A stretch of 36,850 bases of DNA, from assembly GCA_021205565.1 (NCBI GenBank), contig JAJPXG010000120.1, positions 38,515-75,364 on the forward strand, written 5' to 3'. The stretch is from Lachnospiraceae bacterium. Lineage in GTDB: Bacteria; Bacillota; Clostridia; Lachnospirales; Lachnospiraceae. The translations under genes were made by a program, and so were the position numbers. The notes beneath the pieces are model-generated. The model was given only the letters and a program-made list of their open reading frames with translations, did no database searches and was not told where the DNA came from. Of the stretch, positions 7,300 to 15,583 are shown piece by piece (the stretch's first letter is position 1; the number at the start of each line of letters is the position of its first letter).

Positions 7300-7751
7300 G
7301 AATCTTCTCCTTCCAAATAAGTATCCACTTTCCTTCTGATGCTTCGGATAATTCCCAGAACACCGGCCTTATCCATATACTGGCATGTTGCCTCCTCCTG
7401 TATCGTCAGATATGCCTCCCCAAGGCCGGCCACCGAACAGAAATTGAGCATACGGCCGCCGACCGAAACCGTGATCTGATCCCCGCTTTTACCGCACTCC
7501 ATCTCTACATCTTTAAGAAGCAGGTATTTATACTGTTTCAGCGTCCCCGTGTATTCCGCCAGTTCCTCCTGCGTCAGTGACTGCACCCCGGACTGTACCA
7601 GCTTAAGCGCCAGAAGCTGCGCGTTCTGCTTTAACAGACAGCGATTGTAAAAAAACAGCCCTGCCTGTGCCATAAACAGCAGGATCACAATCAATACCGG
7701 CAGCAGGAGCGTAAACTCCAGCGTCAAAGATCCCTTCACCTTCTTTTTCAT
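7296..7751 (-). CDS. TadE-like pilus protein (class III signal peptide)
   Basis: A 151-residue minor-pilin-like protein. The start MKKKVKG is followed by SLTLEFTLLLPVLIVILLF. Cleavage after the Gly would leave Glu at +5, the signature of Tad prepilins and TadE proteins. The rest is an extracytoplasmic domain. TadE/TadF proteins are processed by the Tad prepilin peptidase, whose gene lies directly upstream and overlaps as ATGA. The open frame continues 68 codons upstream inside the peptidase gene, but only the ATG at 7751 gives the leader. Confidence 0.82.
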   Translation of the reverse strand: MKKKVKGSLTLEFTLLLPVLIVILLFMAQAGLFFYNRCLLKQNAQLLALKLVQSGVQSLTQEELAEYTGTLKQYKYLLLKDVEMECGKSGDQITVSVGGRMLNFCSVAGLGEAYLTIQEEATCQYMDKAGVLGIIRSIRRKVDTYLEGEDS

Positions 7752-8155
7752 AGCAGAAATTCTCCTATTGCGGCAATAAACAGAAAGGGAAGCAGCGCAA
7801 TCTGCTCTTTTCCGCTCTCTTTTTGAACCAGCATTTTCCACAGACTGACCACCGCCGCCAGCAAAAAGCCCATGAACAGCCAGCTTAAGCAGGCAAAAAG
7901 CCCCCACGCGGCTCCAACCGTCATCACCACCAGTCCATCCCCCGCTCCCAGGCAATGCGGCAATGCCAGACTGACTGCCAGCAGCAGCACGCCCGGGACA
8001 CAGCCCGCAATCACCTGAGCGGGTTCATTCTCCCACAGACTCACCGGCACAATCAGCGCCGCACCAATCAATAAAATCCGGACCGGCAGGGCTTTCTCCC
8101 TCAGATCATATACACTTAAAATCAACAGAAAAATCATAACCGCTGCTGTTAACAT
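7748..8155 (-). CDS. A24 family prepilin peptidase (CpaA/TadV type)
   Basis: A 135-residue, multi-helix membrane protease. The two catalytic aspartates of the family are visible: one in SVYDLREKALP (Asp about 17) and one in the GAGDG motif (about residue 73). The length fits the short TadV/CpaA class, which lacks the methyltransferase domain of PilD. It would cleave Flp1 and the two TadE-like proteins after Gly. The ATG at 8155 has GGAG upstream. Confidence 0.88.
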   Translation of the reverse strand: MLTAAVMIFLLILSVYDLREKALPVRILLIGAALIVPVSLWENEPAQVIAGCVPGVLLLAVSLALPHCLGAGDGLVVMTVGAAWGLFACLSWLFMGFLLAAVVSLWKMLVQKESGKEQIALLPFLFIAAIGEFLL

Positions 8156-8231
8156 CTTTATCTCCAGTCTGGCTGCCTCCGTTTACCGGCTCAGGATGGC
8201 ATAGCTTCGCCAAAAGCGCTCCACATCCATA

Positions 8232-9155
8232 TCATTCTGATCCTCCGCAGCGCGAGCAGGGGCGCTTATCTCCCACCTGAGACAGCGGCACCTGATATAC
8301 CGTCCGTTTCAGACCGGAGCAGGAAGATGTCGTATGATAACAGTCTCCATCTGTTGTAATATAATAGGTCCCTGCCGTCACAGCACCGCTTCCGCAAAGA
8401 CTGCAGCTATGATAACGGGCTCCTGAGCTGTTTCTCAGGCCTGAAAGCTGATCCGATGTAACAGCCCTCACAGAAAGCCTCAGGTAGGAGCAGCTTTCAG
8501 TGAGATGATACACCTCACTGTTGGCGGTAATATATACCAGCTCCTCTGCAGCACCCTCTTCCTCATATCCTGTCCACAACTTACTGTAATGGTGATTGGA
8601 CAGGCTGGCCTGCAGAACATCGAGAGGCAGAATCGCCTGTACCTGATAATACGCGTGAATGGATACCTCTTTCTCCTGAGTATCGAGTAGCGATCCCAGA
8701 AAACTGACCCCTGACGCACCGCCGACAATTGTATCCTGTCCCGTCGTATCCTCCCATTGCAGCTGCAGAACCGAACTCAGATAACCTTCCGAAAACAGAA
8801 GATATTCCGCCAGAGCCTTCAGAACATCGATATCGTCAGCACTGTCGGCCTCCTCTTCTGTCAGCTCCACTACATAACCGTACACGGCAATCGGATCTCC
8901 CATCGCTTTTATCTGAGAAAGCATGCTGCCATATACCCTGAGATAATTCAGTATGGAGAACAGCCCCAAAATACAGATCATGAACACCGGAAGTATGAGC
9001 GCAGCTTCAATACTGACACTGCCGCTCTTAAGTCCGGACAGCATCAGCGATGCTCTCCTGAAAAGAACCGCGATATGAAGTTTCAGCCCGGAAAAAAAAG
9101 ACATTTCATTCCCGGGCCCGCACCTGGAGAGATGTTTTTTTTGATAAATTTTCAT
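8232..9155 (-). CDS. TadE-like pilus protein with two C-terminal cysteine modules
   Basis: A 307-residue protein if begun at the ATG at 9155 (AGAGGTG upstream). A start at 9044 (AGGAG upstream) would give an 8-residue leader, MLSGLKSG, more like a class III signal. After the Gly comes SVSIEAALILPVFMICIL with Glu at +5, as in TadE. The C-terminal 95 residues hold two copies of a module: YH, four residues, CSxL, a spacer and CxxC. The second copy reads CYHTTSSCSGLKR and later CSRCGG. Similar Cys motifs occur in Ada-like and nuclease-tail metal-binding domains, so zinc binding or disulfides outside the cell are possible. It sits between the DUF5702 gene and the peptidase gene. The frame is open to 9452, but that part overlaps the upstream gene and lacks support. 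Confidence 0.75.
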   Translation of the reverse strand: MKIYQKKHLSRCGPGNEMSFFSGLKLHIAVLFRRASLMLSGLKSGSVSIEAALILPVFMICILGLFSILNYLRVYGSMLSQIKAMGDPIAVYGYVVELTEEEADSADDIDVLKALAEYLLFSEGYLSSVLQLQWEDTTGQDTIVGGASGVSFLGSLLDTQEKEVSIHAYYQVQAILPLDVLQASLSNHHYSKLWTGYEEEGAAEELVYITANSEVYHLTESCSYLRLSVRAVTSDQLSGLRNSSGARYHSCSLCGSGAVTAGTYYITTDGDCYHTTSSCSGLKRTVYQVPLSQVGDKRPCSRCGGSE

Positions 9156-9321
9156 ATATTCCGCACCTCTTTTCATTGAGAACACCGCTGATGCTGCCCG
9201 GACAAAGCCATATGCAGGCCAGCTCTTTTTTTCCAGCGCGCAGCGCGCTGATCTGAAAATTTCCGCTGCGATATCGGAAAAATGAACCGAATATTTGCCA
9301 ATAGGTTTCAGATACAATGTA

Positions 9322-10722
9322 CTAGTAATAATGCAGCTCAATGTCTGCCGAGTAAATCTTACCGGCACTGTCCTCAAAAATTCCCCCGACCAGGCAGCTG
9401 TCAATGCAGGCGTCAAAGTGAAAATCCTCATTCCCGTCCGTCTGTCTGACATTCAGCTCGATCAGATCCATAGTTCGCAGCGACAGATTCTCTCTGCCTG
9501 TCAGAAACAGCAGAATCATCAGGTACTGTTCATAATCAAGCTCTAAGTCCACCAGATTAATACTCTTCAGAAGCTGCACCTTTCCACCCGCCAGCAGTGT
9601 CTGCATATCCTCTATACTGTCCTCATAGCTCCAGTACAGCAGCAGTGCCTGTTTCATCACCGGCTGCAGATATGGAACCAGAAAGGTAACTGCAGCGGCA
9701 CTCACCTCTGCGGCTGCCGTCCGCTCCGCATCCTGCTGAATCGCCATAAAATTGTCCGCTATACGGATCAGGAAAATCCGTGAAACTGCGGCTGCCAGGT
9801 TCTTCCTGTCCGAGTCCTTGCCCGCCAGGATATACTCCATAGAATACTGCAGACTCCCATTTGCAGCTGGATCACTGTAATTCCCCATGTATGTATCCAG
9901 GTAATACAGGAAAAACAGTCTGTCTGTCACTTCCCCCTCCTCTTCAAATGTTCCCTGACCCACCGCCAGGCTTCGGCCAGAAACAACTTCTGAAAGATCA
10001 ACGCTCAGGGAAGAAACCCGGCTCAGATCCGCTACTGCCTGCGTCAGGATAAAATCTTCCGAAGTGTCCAGAATCGCCTGCAGAGGACTGGTGATATCCA
10101 CCTGCTCATATTCGGCTTCCTGCTCCAGTACATAATTTCCTTCTTCATCGTACCCCCACTCCTCCGGCGATATCTCAATCTCCAGGCCATTCGCCTCTTC
10201 AATCGAGTCATCCAGCGAGCTTCCCATTCCCAGAATGGTCTCTCCCTGCACAAGCAGATCCTCCACGGTTGTCATATTAGACAGAAGCTGCTCTAAGACG
10301 CCGATTCCCGTCTCCGCCTTTGCCGCCTCCACGCTGCGCTGATAAAAAACCATCCCGGAAGCATCTGTCGCCAGCACTACAGAAGATACACTCGCTTCCG
10401 TTAATGCCATGGACAGCCATCCCGTTCCTGTTCCCAGGTTTTGATCTGCGGCAGATCGGATGTGCTGTATCAGGTTCTGATAGGAAGGCTGGCTGCTCTT
10501 GTACGAACAGTCCAGAAAGAGCAGGCCATACTCCTCCCAGAGAACCTTATGATACTCTCCCATGGCGCTGCTCACGCTGGTATCCAGCACCGTTTCAGCC
10601 TGCAGCAGCATGGTGTTTTCTCTGGCGCTCTCGATCAGTACCGCTGCAAGCGCCAGAAAAATCGATATCGTCAGTGTCAGAAAAAGGCTGACAGAGGCTT
10701 TGACTCTTCTCTTTTTATACAC
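9322..10722 (-). CDS. DUF5702 Tad-locus protein
   Basis: A 466-residue protein beginning with a basic leader and VSLFLTLTISIFLALAAVLIESARENTML, a pilin-like N-terminal helix. The remainder is a large extracytoplasmic part with acidic stretches and predicted helices. It matches the DUF5702 type seen in Gram-positive Tad loci; the function is unknown, but a minor pilin or pseudopilin-like role is likely. Translation begins with GTG at 10722 inside the end of the Flp1 gene (8-base overlap), which suggests coupling. No catalytic motif was seen. Confidence 0.72.
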   Translation of the reverse strand: MYKKRRVKASVSLFLTLTISIFLALAAVLIESARENTMLLQAETVLDTSVSSAMGEYHKVLWEEYGLLFLDCSYKSSQPSYQNLIQHIRSAADQNLGTGTGWLSMALTEASVSSVVLATDASGMVFYQRSVEAAKAETGIGVLEQLLSNMTTVEDLLVQGETILGMGSSLDDSIEEANGLEIEISPEEWGYDEEGNYVLEQEAEYEQVDITSPLQAILDTSEDFILTQAVADLSRVSSLSVDLSEVVSGRSLAVGQGTFEEEGEVTDRLFFLYYLDTYMGNYSDPAANGSLQYSMEYILAGKDSDRKNLAAAVSRIFLIRIADNFMAIQQDAERTAAAEVSAAAVTFLVPYLQPVMKQALLLYWSYEDSIEDMQTLLAGGKVQLLKSINLVDLELDYEQYLMILLFLTGRENLSLRTMDLIELNVRQTDGNEDFHFDACIDSCLVGGIFEDSAGKIYSADIELHYY

Positions 10723-10888
10723 TGAGCGCCTGGCTGGTAATATTTTGAAAAATACTCTGTACCAGGCTCGTAATCTGGCTTTTAAAAATCAGCACGACTG
10801 CAATCAGCACCACAATCAGCAAAATCATCTCCACCGTGCCAAAGCCTCCCAGCTTTTCCTTCTTTATGTTCCATAATAATGTTTTCAT
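10715..10888 (-). CDS. Flp1-like type IVb pilin
   Basis: A 57-residue prepilin. A basic leader (MKTLLWNIKKEKLGG) is followed by FGTVEMILLIVVLIAVVLIF, with cleavage expected after Gly-Gly and Glu at +5. Length and pattern match Flp1-type major Tad pilins of Firmicutes. The ATG at 10888 has GAGGAG upstream; ten upstream in-frame codons lie in the leader. A strong hairpin lies before the ribosome binding site. It is the probable main fibre subunit, assembled by TadA, TadB and TadC encoded just upstream. Confidence 0.88.
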   Translation of the reverse strand: MKTLLWNIKKEKLGGFGTVEMILLIVVLIAVVLIFKSQITSLVQSIFQNITSQALSV

Positions 10889-10911
10889 CCTTACTGTCTC
10901 CTCTCTGTTTG

Positions 10912-10956
10912 CCGGCACTGTAAAACTCCATTGTCTTACAGTGCCGGATTATTATA
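10912..10956 (-). promoter_or_regulatory. Internal -10 element and 5' stem-loop before the pilin gene
   Basis: A perfect 12-bp inverted repeat, CCGGCACTGTAA (10912-10923) and TTACAGTGCCGG (10936-10947), closes a 12-nt loop. It ends 23 bases before the Flp1 start. A TATAAT (10951-10956, minus strand) lies directly upstream, so a transcript would begin within the stem. No T run follows, so it is not a terminator. No good -35 was seen. Either a pilin promoter with a stabilising 5' hairpin, or a processing site in the long Tad mRNA, is likely. Confidence 0.6.
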
Positions 10957-11057
10957 AAATTCTCGAATTTACGGGAAATCTGCAGCAAAAGAGCAATAAT
11001 GTCAATCGCCAGACCAGCCTCCTGCCCACTGCACCGATTAACAGAATACTCTCCTTG

Positions 11058-12380
11058 TCAGAATGACATAAACGCCGGAATCATAATCAGCCCCATCACA
11101 ATCGCAAGCTGCAGCATCATAGGGCCAAGCAGCTGATCGGACATCTGATCCCCTTTCATTCTGAAATTCCTGCGCTGCTCCTCCTGTACATCCAGCGCCT
11201 CCTGTTCTAATAGCTGCACAAGGCCGCGCATGCTGTTTTTCTCCGCCTGACGCAGCAATCCCGCCAGCTTCCGGTAATGCTCTTCATCACAGGCATCAGC
11301 AAAAGACTCCAGCGCCTGATAAAAGCTGTAACCGCCCCGCATCCTCTTCACCAGATCGGACAGCTCCTGCCCCGGCGCCCTGATTCGTCCGGGCGTCCGC
11401 TGATAATCTGACGCACACTCACAAAGTGCCCGCTGCAGATTTAATCCGGCCGCAATATACAGAGACAGGCTGCTGATAAATTCCGGATAAGCATCCCTCA
11501 TCACTTCCCGTCTCTTTCTGCGCCGATCCATCAGGTCCCGGTCCTTCAGTACCCACAAAAGCGGCGGCAGCACCACACCCAGTATCGCAATCCAGATCAG
11601 ATTGCTGTAATCCTTTTCCCGGTAAAAACGCAGGGCAGTTCCATTCAGCTCCAGCGGCAGTTCCCACTGGTCCTGATCTCTGCTTGCCTCCTCGCTCTCC
11701 TGAAGCAGAGCTTCCACATCCTTCAAATACTGCCCGAAGGCATCTGTCTCTGCCATCATAACAGTCAGTTCAAAGGTATAGTACCACTGCCACTCCCCGT
11801 AATCGGCCTTCAATGTCAGTTCCACCGCGGTATCCTGCGCCAGATCTTCCCTGTTTACCGTACCTTCAGCGGAAATCACACTTCTGTCCGAGCTGCTCCA
11901 TGACAAAGTAAACGGATATCCTTCCACACTATCAGGCAATACCAGGTCCCCCGTCACCTGTCCGGCGCCAGTATTGTCTCCGAGAACGGACTCCTCCAGA
12001 AGTGACAGCAGCGACTGAAAGCTCTCGTCTGCCTCCTCCCAGGTAAGCTCCCGCGCATAAATCTCCACGGTAATACCTGCTCCTTCTGTCTCAAGTGTGA
12101 TCTCCTCCGTCTCCATTGCCTCTCCCGCGGCAGGCCGCGTAAATACTGTGACCTGTTCTCTTTCCAGATATAATGCCATTCCCTGCAGTGCGAACAAAAG
12201 CAGTGCAGCGGCCAGCACCCTGATCAGAAGTGAAATTTTGCCCGTGTAATACTGCTGCACTTCCATCCCGCCAAACTCAATGCTGCTGCGCAGCCCCAAA
12301 GGCGCCAGAACACCGAAAATCCTGCTCTTCTCCATCTGTTCATACAGCTTCTGCGCAATTCTCTCAATCAGGCCACTCAC
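11058..12380 (-). CDS. tadC: TadC-like type II secretion F domain protein with extracellular insert
   Basis: A 440-residue inner-membrane platform protein. A membrane helix at about 49-71 is followed by a predicted outside region (about 72-257), a second helix (about 259-278), a cytoplasmic T2SSF domain (about 285-415, with AYPEFISSLSLYIAAGLNLQ) and a final helix. The outside region contains a bacterial Ig-like stretch (about 142-207) with LPDSVEGYPFTLSWSSSD and an ISAEGTV strand. Classical TadC proteins (about 300 residues) lack such an insert. TadB and TadC form the membrane platform turned by the TadA ATPase. Its ATG overlaps the tadB end by 4 bases. Confidence 0.85.
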   Translation of the reverse strand: MSGLIERIAQKLYEQMEKSRIFGVLAPLGLRSSIEFGGMEVQQYYTGKISLLIRVLAAALLLFALQGMALYLEREQVTVFTRPAAGEAMETEEITLETEGAGITVEIYARELTWEEADESFQSLLSLLEESVLGDNTGAGQVTGDLVLPDSVEGYPFTLSWSSSDRSVISAEGTVNREDLAQDTAVELTLKADYGEWQWYYTFELTVMMAETDAFGQYLKDVEALLQESEEASRDQDQWELPLELNGTALRFYREKDYSNLIWIAILGVVLPPLLWVLKDRDLMDRRRKRREVMRDAYPEFISSLSLYIAAGLNLQRALCECASDYQRTPGRIRAPGQELSDLVKRMRGGYSFYQALESFADACDEEHYRKLAGLLRQAEKNSMRGLVQLLEQEALDVQEEQRRNFRMKGDQMSDQLLGPMMLQLAIVMGLIMIPAFMSF

Positions 12381-13183
12381 AGTCTCACCTTTGTAATCCT
12401 TTCTCCCAGCGCCACGCTGACCAGATAAACTGACAGCGCTGCCGTCATAACGGCCACCCCCGCCATATTGTGATACAACGGGTCAAAATATCCTTTTGCC
12501 GTCGTTCCCACAAACAGCAGAATAGCAAACGGAACCACGCACATAAATTTGTGCTCCAGCTTTTTGGCGGATATCATGCTCTCAATCTCCTGTAGCGTTT
12601 CGATACGCTCACATATCTGCCGAATACTGCCGTCAAGCGCTTCTGACATACTGCCGCCCCGTTCCTTTACTATGGAAAAGGTTCTGGCAAAGCTCTCGAT
12701 ATATCCAATACCGCTCTCCCTGCCGTATTCTGTCAGCAGCTCATCCAGCGGACGATGAAGCTTAAGACCCGATGAAATCCGGGTGAGACCCGGACAAAGA
12801 GGATGCCTGTCCCCTATATAAGAACGAAAGGGCTTCTGTACTCTGAGCACCGCCTGTTCGGGACTGTATCCTGCCTGAAGCTCGCTCTTTAAATAAACCA
12901 GCCATTCCTTAAAACCAAGTGCAATCTGCATCCGCAGCCTCTCTAAGTACTCCCGCTGCTGCCAGATGTAAAAGAAGGGTACAAGGAACAGCAGCGCAAA
13001 AAACGCAGGTAGACTTCTGTAAAAGAAATATCCTAAAATTCCCGCAATTCCTGTCCCCTCCAGCACCCAGCTAAGGCGTCTGAGCAAAGAGAGGTTCATC
13101 AGGTACTCCGAATCCCGCCAGGGCCAGCTTATCTGTTCTCTGAAGCGTTCCCACCTTCTGAAGGCTCCCGTAAATTTTCCCAT
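12377..13183 (-). CDS. tadB: TadB-like pilus assembly platform protein
   Basis: A 268-residue type II secretion F domain protein. Two helices lie near residues 45-75 (GILGYFFYRSLPAFFALLFLVPFFYI) and two near the C-terminus. The cytoplasmic domain between contains FKEWLVYLKSELQAGYSPEQAV and ERGGSMSEAL, typical of TadB. The ATG at 13183 has an excellent GGAGGAGG site but overlaps tadA by 113 bases. A later ATG at 13099 has GGAG at 6 bases and overlaps by 29 bases. The residues before it (DSEYLM) look like part of the domain, so the longer form is given. Confidence 0.85.
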   Translation of the reverse strand: MGKFTGAFRRWERFREQISWPWRDSEYLMNLSLLRRLSWVLEGTGIAGILGYFFYRSLPAFFALLFLVPFFYIWQQREYLERLRMQIALGFKEWLVYLKSELQAGYSPEQAVLRVQKPFRSYIGDRHPLCPGLTRISSGLKLHRPLDELLTEYGRESGIGYIESFARTFSIVKERGGSMSEALDGSIRQICERIETLQEIESMISAKKLEHKFMCVVPFAILLFVGTTAKGYFDPLYHNMAGVAVMTAALSVYLVSVALGERITKVRL

Positions 13184-14321
13184 TGCGTTCTTCCTCCTCC
13201 TGAAACTGGTACAGAAGATGCATCTGCACTTCCCCGTCCCGGTAACCCTGAATTTCCCAGACCTCCAGCACCCTTCTGCTCTTGTCCCTGAGCCGTCCTA
13301 AATGTACAATGATATCAATACAGCCCAGCTGCCTGCGAATCGCCTCGAGTGGAATCTCCAACCCCATGAGAAACATCGTCTCTAAGCGAGCCAGCATATC
13401 CCTTCCAGAGTTGGCATGACCAGTCGACAGACTCCCTTCCTGTCCGGTATTCATCGCCTGAATCATGTCCACGCACTCCTCGCCGCGAACCTCCCCGACG
13501 ATAATCCTGTCCGGCCGCATTCTCAGAGAAGCTTTTAACAGACTCCTCATACTGACCGGCACACAGTCCTTCTCATTGCTCATTCTGGTCTCCAGGCGAA
13601 CCAGATTCGGAATGTGCTGCAGTCTAAGCTCCGCGCTGTCCTCAATACTGACCACCCTCTCATCCTCCGGGATATAAGCAGAAAGCGCGTTTAAAAAGCT
13701 GGTCTTGCCGGCGCCGGTTCCGCCGCTGATGAAAATATTGTATTTCGCCTTCACCAGCTTCTGAAGGAAAGACGCACACTCACCGGAAATGCTCTGCATC
13801 CTGACAAGATCCTCCATGGTGAACGCCATCCTCTTAAAATGGCGTATCGTCACTGCCGCCCCATCCAGCGCCACCGGCGGCAGCACAACATGCAGCCTGG
13901 AGCCATCCTGAAGCCTTGCGTCCACAATCGGACTGGCTCCGTTGACCATACGGTTGCAGGCGGACACCATCTGCTGAATGATATCATGGTAACGTTCTTC
14001 ACTCTCAAAGTGCCCCGGCCACCGCTCTATCCTGCCGTCCCTCTCCACGTAAATATGGTCATATCCGTTGATCATGATCTCAGAGATATCCTCCCGCTTC
14101 AGGATCTGATCCAGAATATCAAGTCCCCGGATACTGTGAAACACCTCCTGACACAGATTCTCCTTCTCCTGCGGCAGCAACGCCCTGAAGGCCGGAAACG
14201 GCAGCGCAGCTTCCTGGATCTGGGACAGCACTGCAGCATCCTCCATCTCCTCCTGCCGGTTCAGGCGCTCCATGACAGTTTCCCGGATCTGCTTTTTTAA
14301 CTCCTCCCGCTGTCCGCTCAT
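13071..14321 (-). CDS. tadA: TadA/CpaF secretion ATPase
   Basis: A 416-residue hexameric ATPase of the type II/IV secretion superfamily. Walker A is GGTGAGKTS at about residues 200-208, the Asp-box region near VVSIEDSAELRL, Walker B RIIVGEVRGEE at 272-282, and the His box in LSTGHANSGRDML. It powers pilus polymerisation at the cytoplasmic face. The ATG overlaps the upstream CpaE-like stop as ATGA. The length and C-terminus (about 30 residues past the last conserved KLALAGF segment) are close to those of other Firmicute TadA proteins. Confidence 0.95.
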   Translation of the reverse strand: MSGQREELKKQIRETVMERLNRQEEMEDAAVLSQIQEAALPFPAFRALLPQEKENLCQEVFHSIRGLDILDQILKREDISEIMINGYDHIYVERDGRIERWPGHFESEERYHDIIQQMVSACNRMVNGASPIVDARLQDGSRLHVVLPPVALDGAAVTIRHFKRMAFTMEDLVRMQSISGECASFLQKLVKAKYNIFISGGTGAGKTSFLNALSAYIPEDERVVSIEDSAELRLQHIPNLVRLETRMSNEKDCVPVSMRSLLKASLRMRPDRIIVGEVRGEECVDMIQAMNTGQEGSLSTGHANSGRDMLARLETMFLMGLEIPLEAIRRQLGCIDIIVHLGRLRDKSRRVLEVWEIQGYRDGEVQMHLLYQFQEEEERNGKIYGSLQKVGTLQRTDKLALAGFGVPDEPLFAQTP

Positions 14322-15301
14322 ATCATCTGTGCCCTTTCGAGAATCTGATACGCAAGCTGACGTTTATATGCGGAGGTCTCCATCCCGCCAAACCCTTCCT
14401 TTGCGTAAGGGAGCGTAATCACCTCCGTCCTCGACATCAGGCTTAAATAGCCGGTCGCCTCCAGATACTGTTCATACTGGCGCCAGATGCCATCACTTAC
14501 GGCGGTATTCTCCTTAAGAGCGCACACCCTGTCGCACGCCTGCAGCAGTCTTGGCACCTCCCCGATCTCGCGCCCGATATCCAGAAGAATATACCGGTAC
14601 CGCCCCGACTGTTTCCAGAAATCCAGAAAATGCAGCCATTCATCCACCGGGACTGCCCGCAGACTGTCAGGGTTATCGACAGGAGCCAGCAGCTCCAGCC
14701 CCTCCGTCTCCAATATGTAATTTTGAATTAAAATGGTGGTTTGTTGCTCAGATCGTGCAAGATAATACATGAAATCTGATATGTCTTTAGAATAGTGATC
14801 CGACAGCTGGTTCTTGACAGCACAAAAGCCTGTCAGCGGAAGGTATAACACCTGGCCGTATTCACTCAGGACCCGCGCCATTTCCATACCTGTCACAGTC
14901 TGCAGCTGCGACAGCACAGGCGTATATAATCCCAGAATACGGGGCTGGTTTTTGTCTGCCGAGGTGCCCGCAGTCGTATCGAGACAGTCCTTCAGCGTCT
15001 GCATCAGGATATCAGCGCTCCGATACTTATAAATCGCGGATTCCTGACTCTCATCATCTGTCCACAGAAGCACCCTGCCACGGAGTTCATCCTGTCGTAT
15101 CTCATCCGCAATACTGGTATCGATCAGCCATACATCGGCAGAAAGCTTTGGCAACATACCAAGCCACTTTTCATGGCTGGAAAAGCATGTAACCTCAAAC
15201 GGAAAGCTCTTCTGATTGATCCAGTAATCGCAGATCCTCTCTGCAAAAGTCTCGTCCGGTTCGTACAGAACCAGTTTCGGGTTTCGTGTCATTGATCGCA
15301 C
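14318..15301 (-). CDS. CpaE/TadZ-like protein without a P-loop
   Basis: About 327 residues (GTG at 15301 with AGGG upstream) or 324 (ATG at 15292). The N-terminal 110 residues resemble the receiver-like domain of CpaE/TadZ. The remainder has the MinD/ParA outline, but where the Walker A loop should be (about 125-145) the sequence reads LYTPVLSQLQTVTG and has no GKT. The later ILLDIG strand is retained. TadZ-type proteins place the Tad machine in the cell. Here the fold is probably kept while ATP binding is lost. It is the first gene of the Tad operon. Assignment by position and outline; moderate confidence. Confidence 0.7.
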   Translation of the reverse strand: MRSMTRNPKLVLYEPDETFAERICDYWINQKSFPFEVTCFSSHEKWLGMLPKLSADVWLIDTSIADEIRQDELRGRVLLWTDDESQESAIYKYRSADILMQTLKDCLDTTAGTSADKNQPRILGLYTPVLSQLQTVTGMEMARVLSEYGQVLYLPLTGFCAVKNQLSDHYSKDISDFMYYLARSEQQTTILIQNYILETEGLELLAPVDNPDSLRAVPVDEWLHFLDFWKQSGRYRYILLDIGREIGEVPRLLQACDRVCALKENTAVSDGIWRQYEQYLEATGYLSLMSRTEVITLPYAKEGFGGMETSAYKRQLAYQILERAQMI

Positions 15302-15344
15302 TCAGAACCCTGAAAATATTGTCAGAATGGAAGGAAGTGATGTC

Positions 15345-15372
15345 ATTATAGCAAAAGAACGGCGAAAGTAAA
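15345..15372 (-). promoter_or_regulatory. Sigma-A promoter of the Tad operon
   Basis: On the minus strand a perfect extended -10, TGCTATAAT (15345-15353), with TTTACT (15367-15372) at 16 bases. The leader to the first gene is about 40 nt. Upstream an inverted repeat GAACTTTT/AAAAGTTC (15384-15391 and 15415-15422) could bind a regulator. Confidence 0.75.
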
Positions 15373-15583
15373 GCAAATTTGCCGAACTTTTCCATTTTCG
15401 CCGGTTTGAACAATAAAAGTTCATATAACATTACCAGTCGTCAAAAATCCCTGATTCTCAAAGATTTTTTCATCCAAAAGACAATTTGCTTGACCGACAT
15501 GTCATACTTTTTGGACGGGTTTGTGTATACTTTTTCCATATTTATATTATACTGGGTATAAGACGAAAAGTGAGGTGAACAGA

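Noticed and set aside
9236-9253. AGCGCG/CGCGCT palindrome as a terminator before the TadE-like gene
   Set aside because: The T run lies on the wrong side of the stem for either transcript.
9156-9452. N-terminal extension of the TadE-like gene by about 99 codons
   Set aside because: The frame is open, but the last 131 bases overlap the DUF5702 gene, no ribosome binding site supports it, and it would bury the pilin-like leader.
10782-10988. Minus-strand 68-codon frame overlapping the Flp1 gene
   Set aside because: It is a shifted frame through the pilin and its hairpin, with no ribosome binding site.
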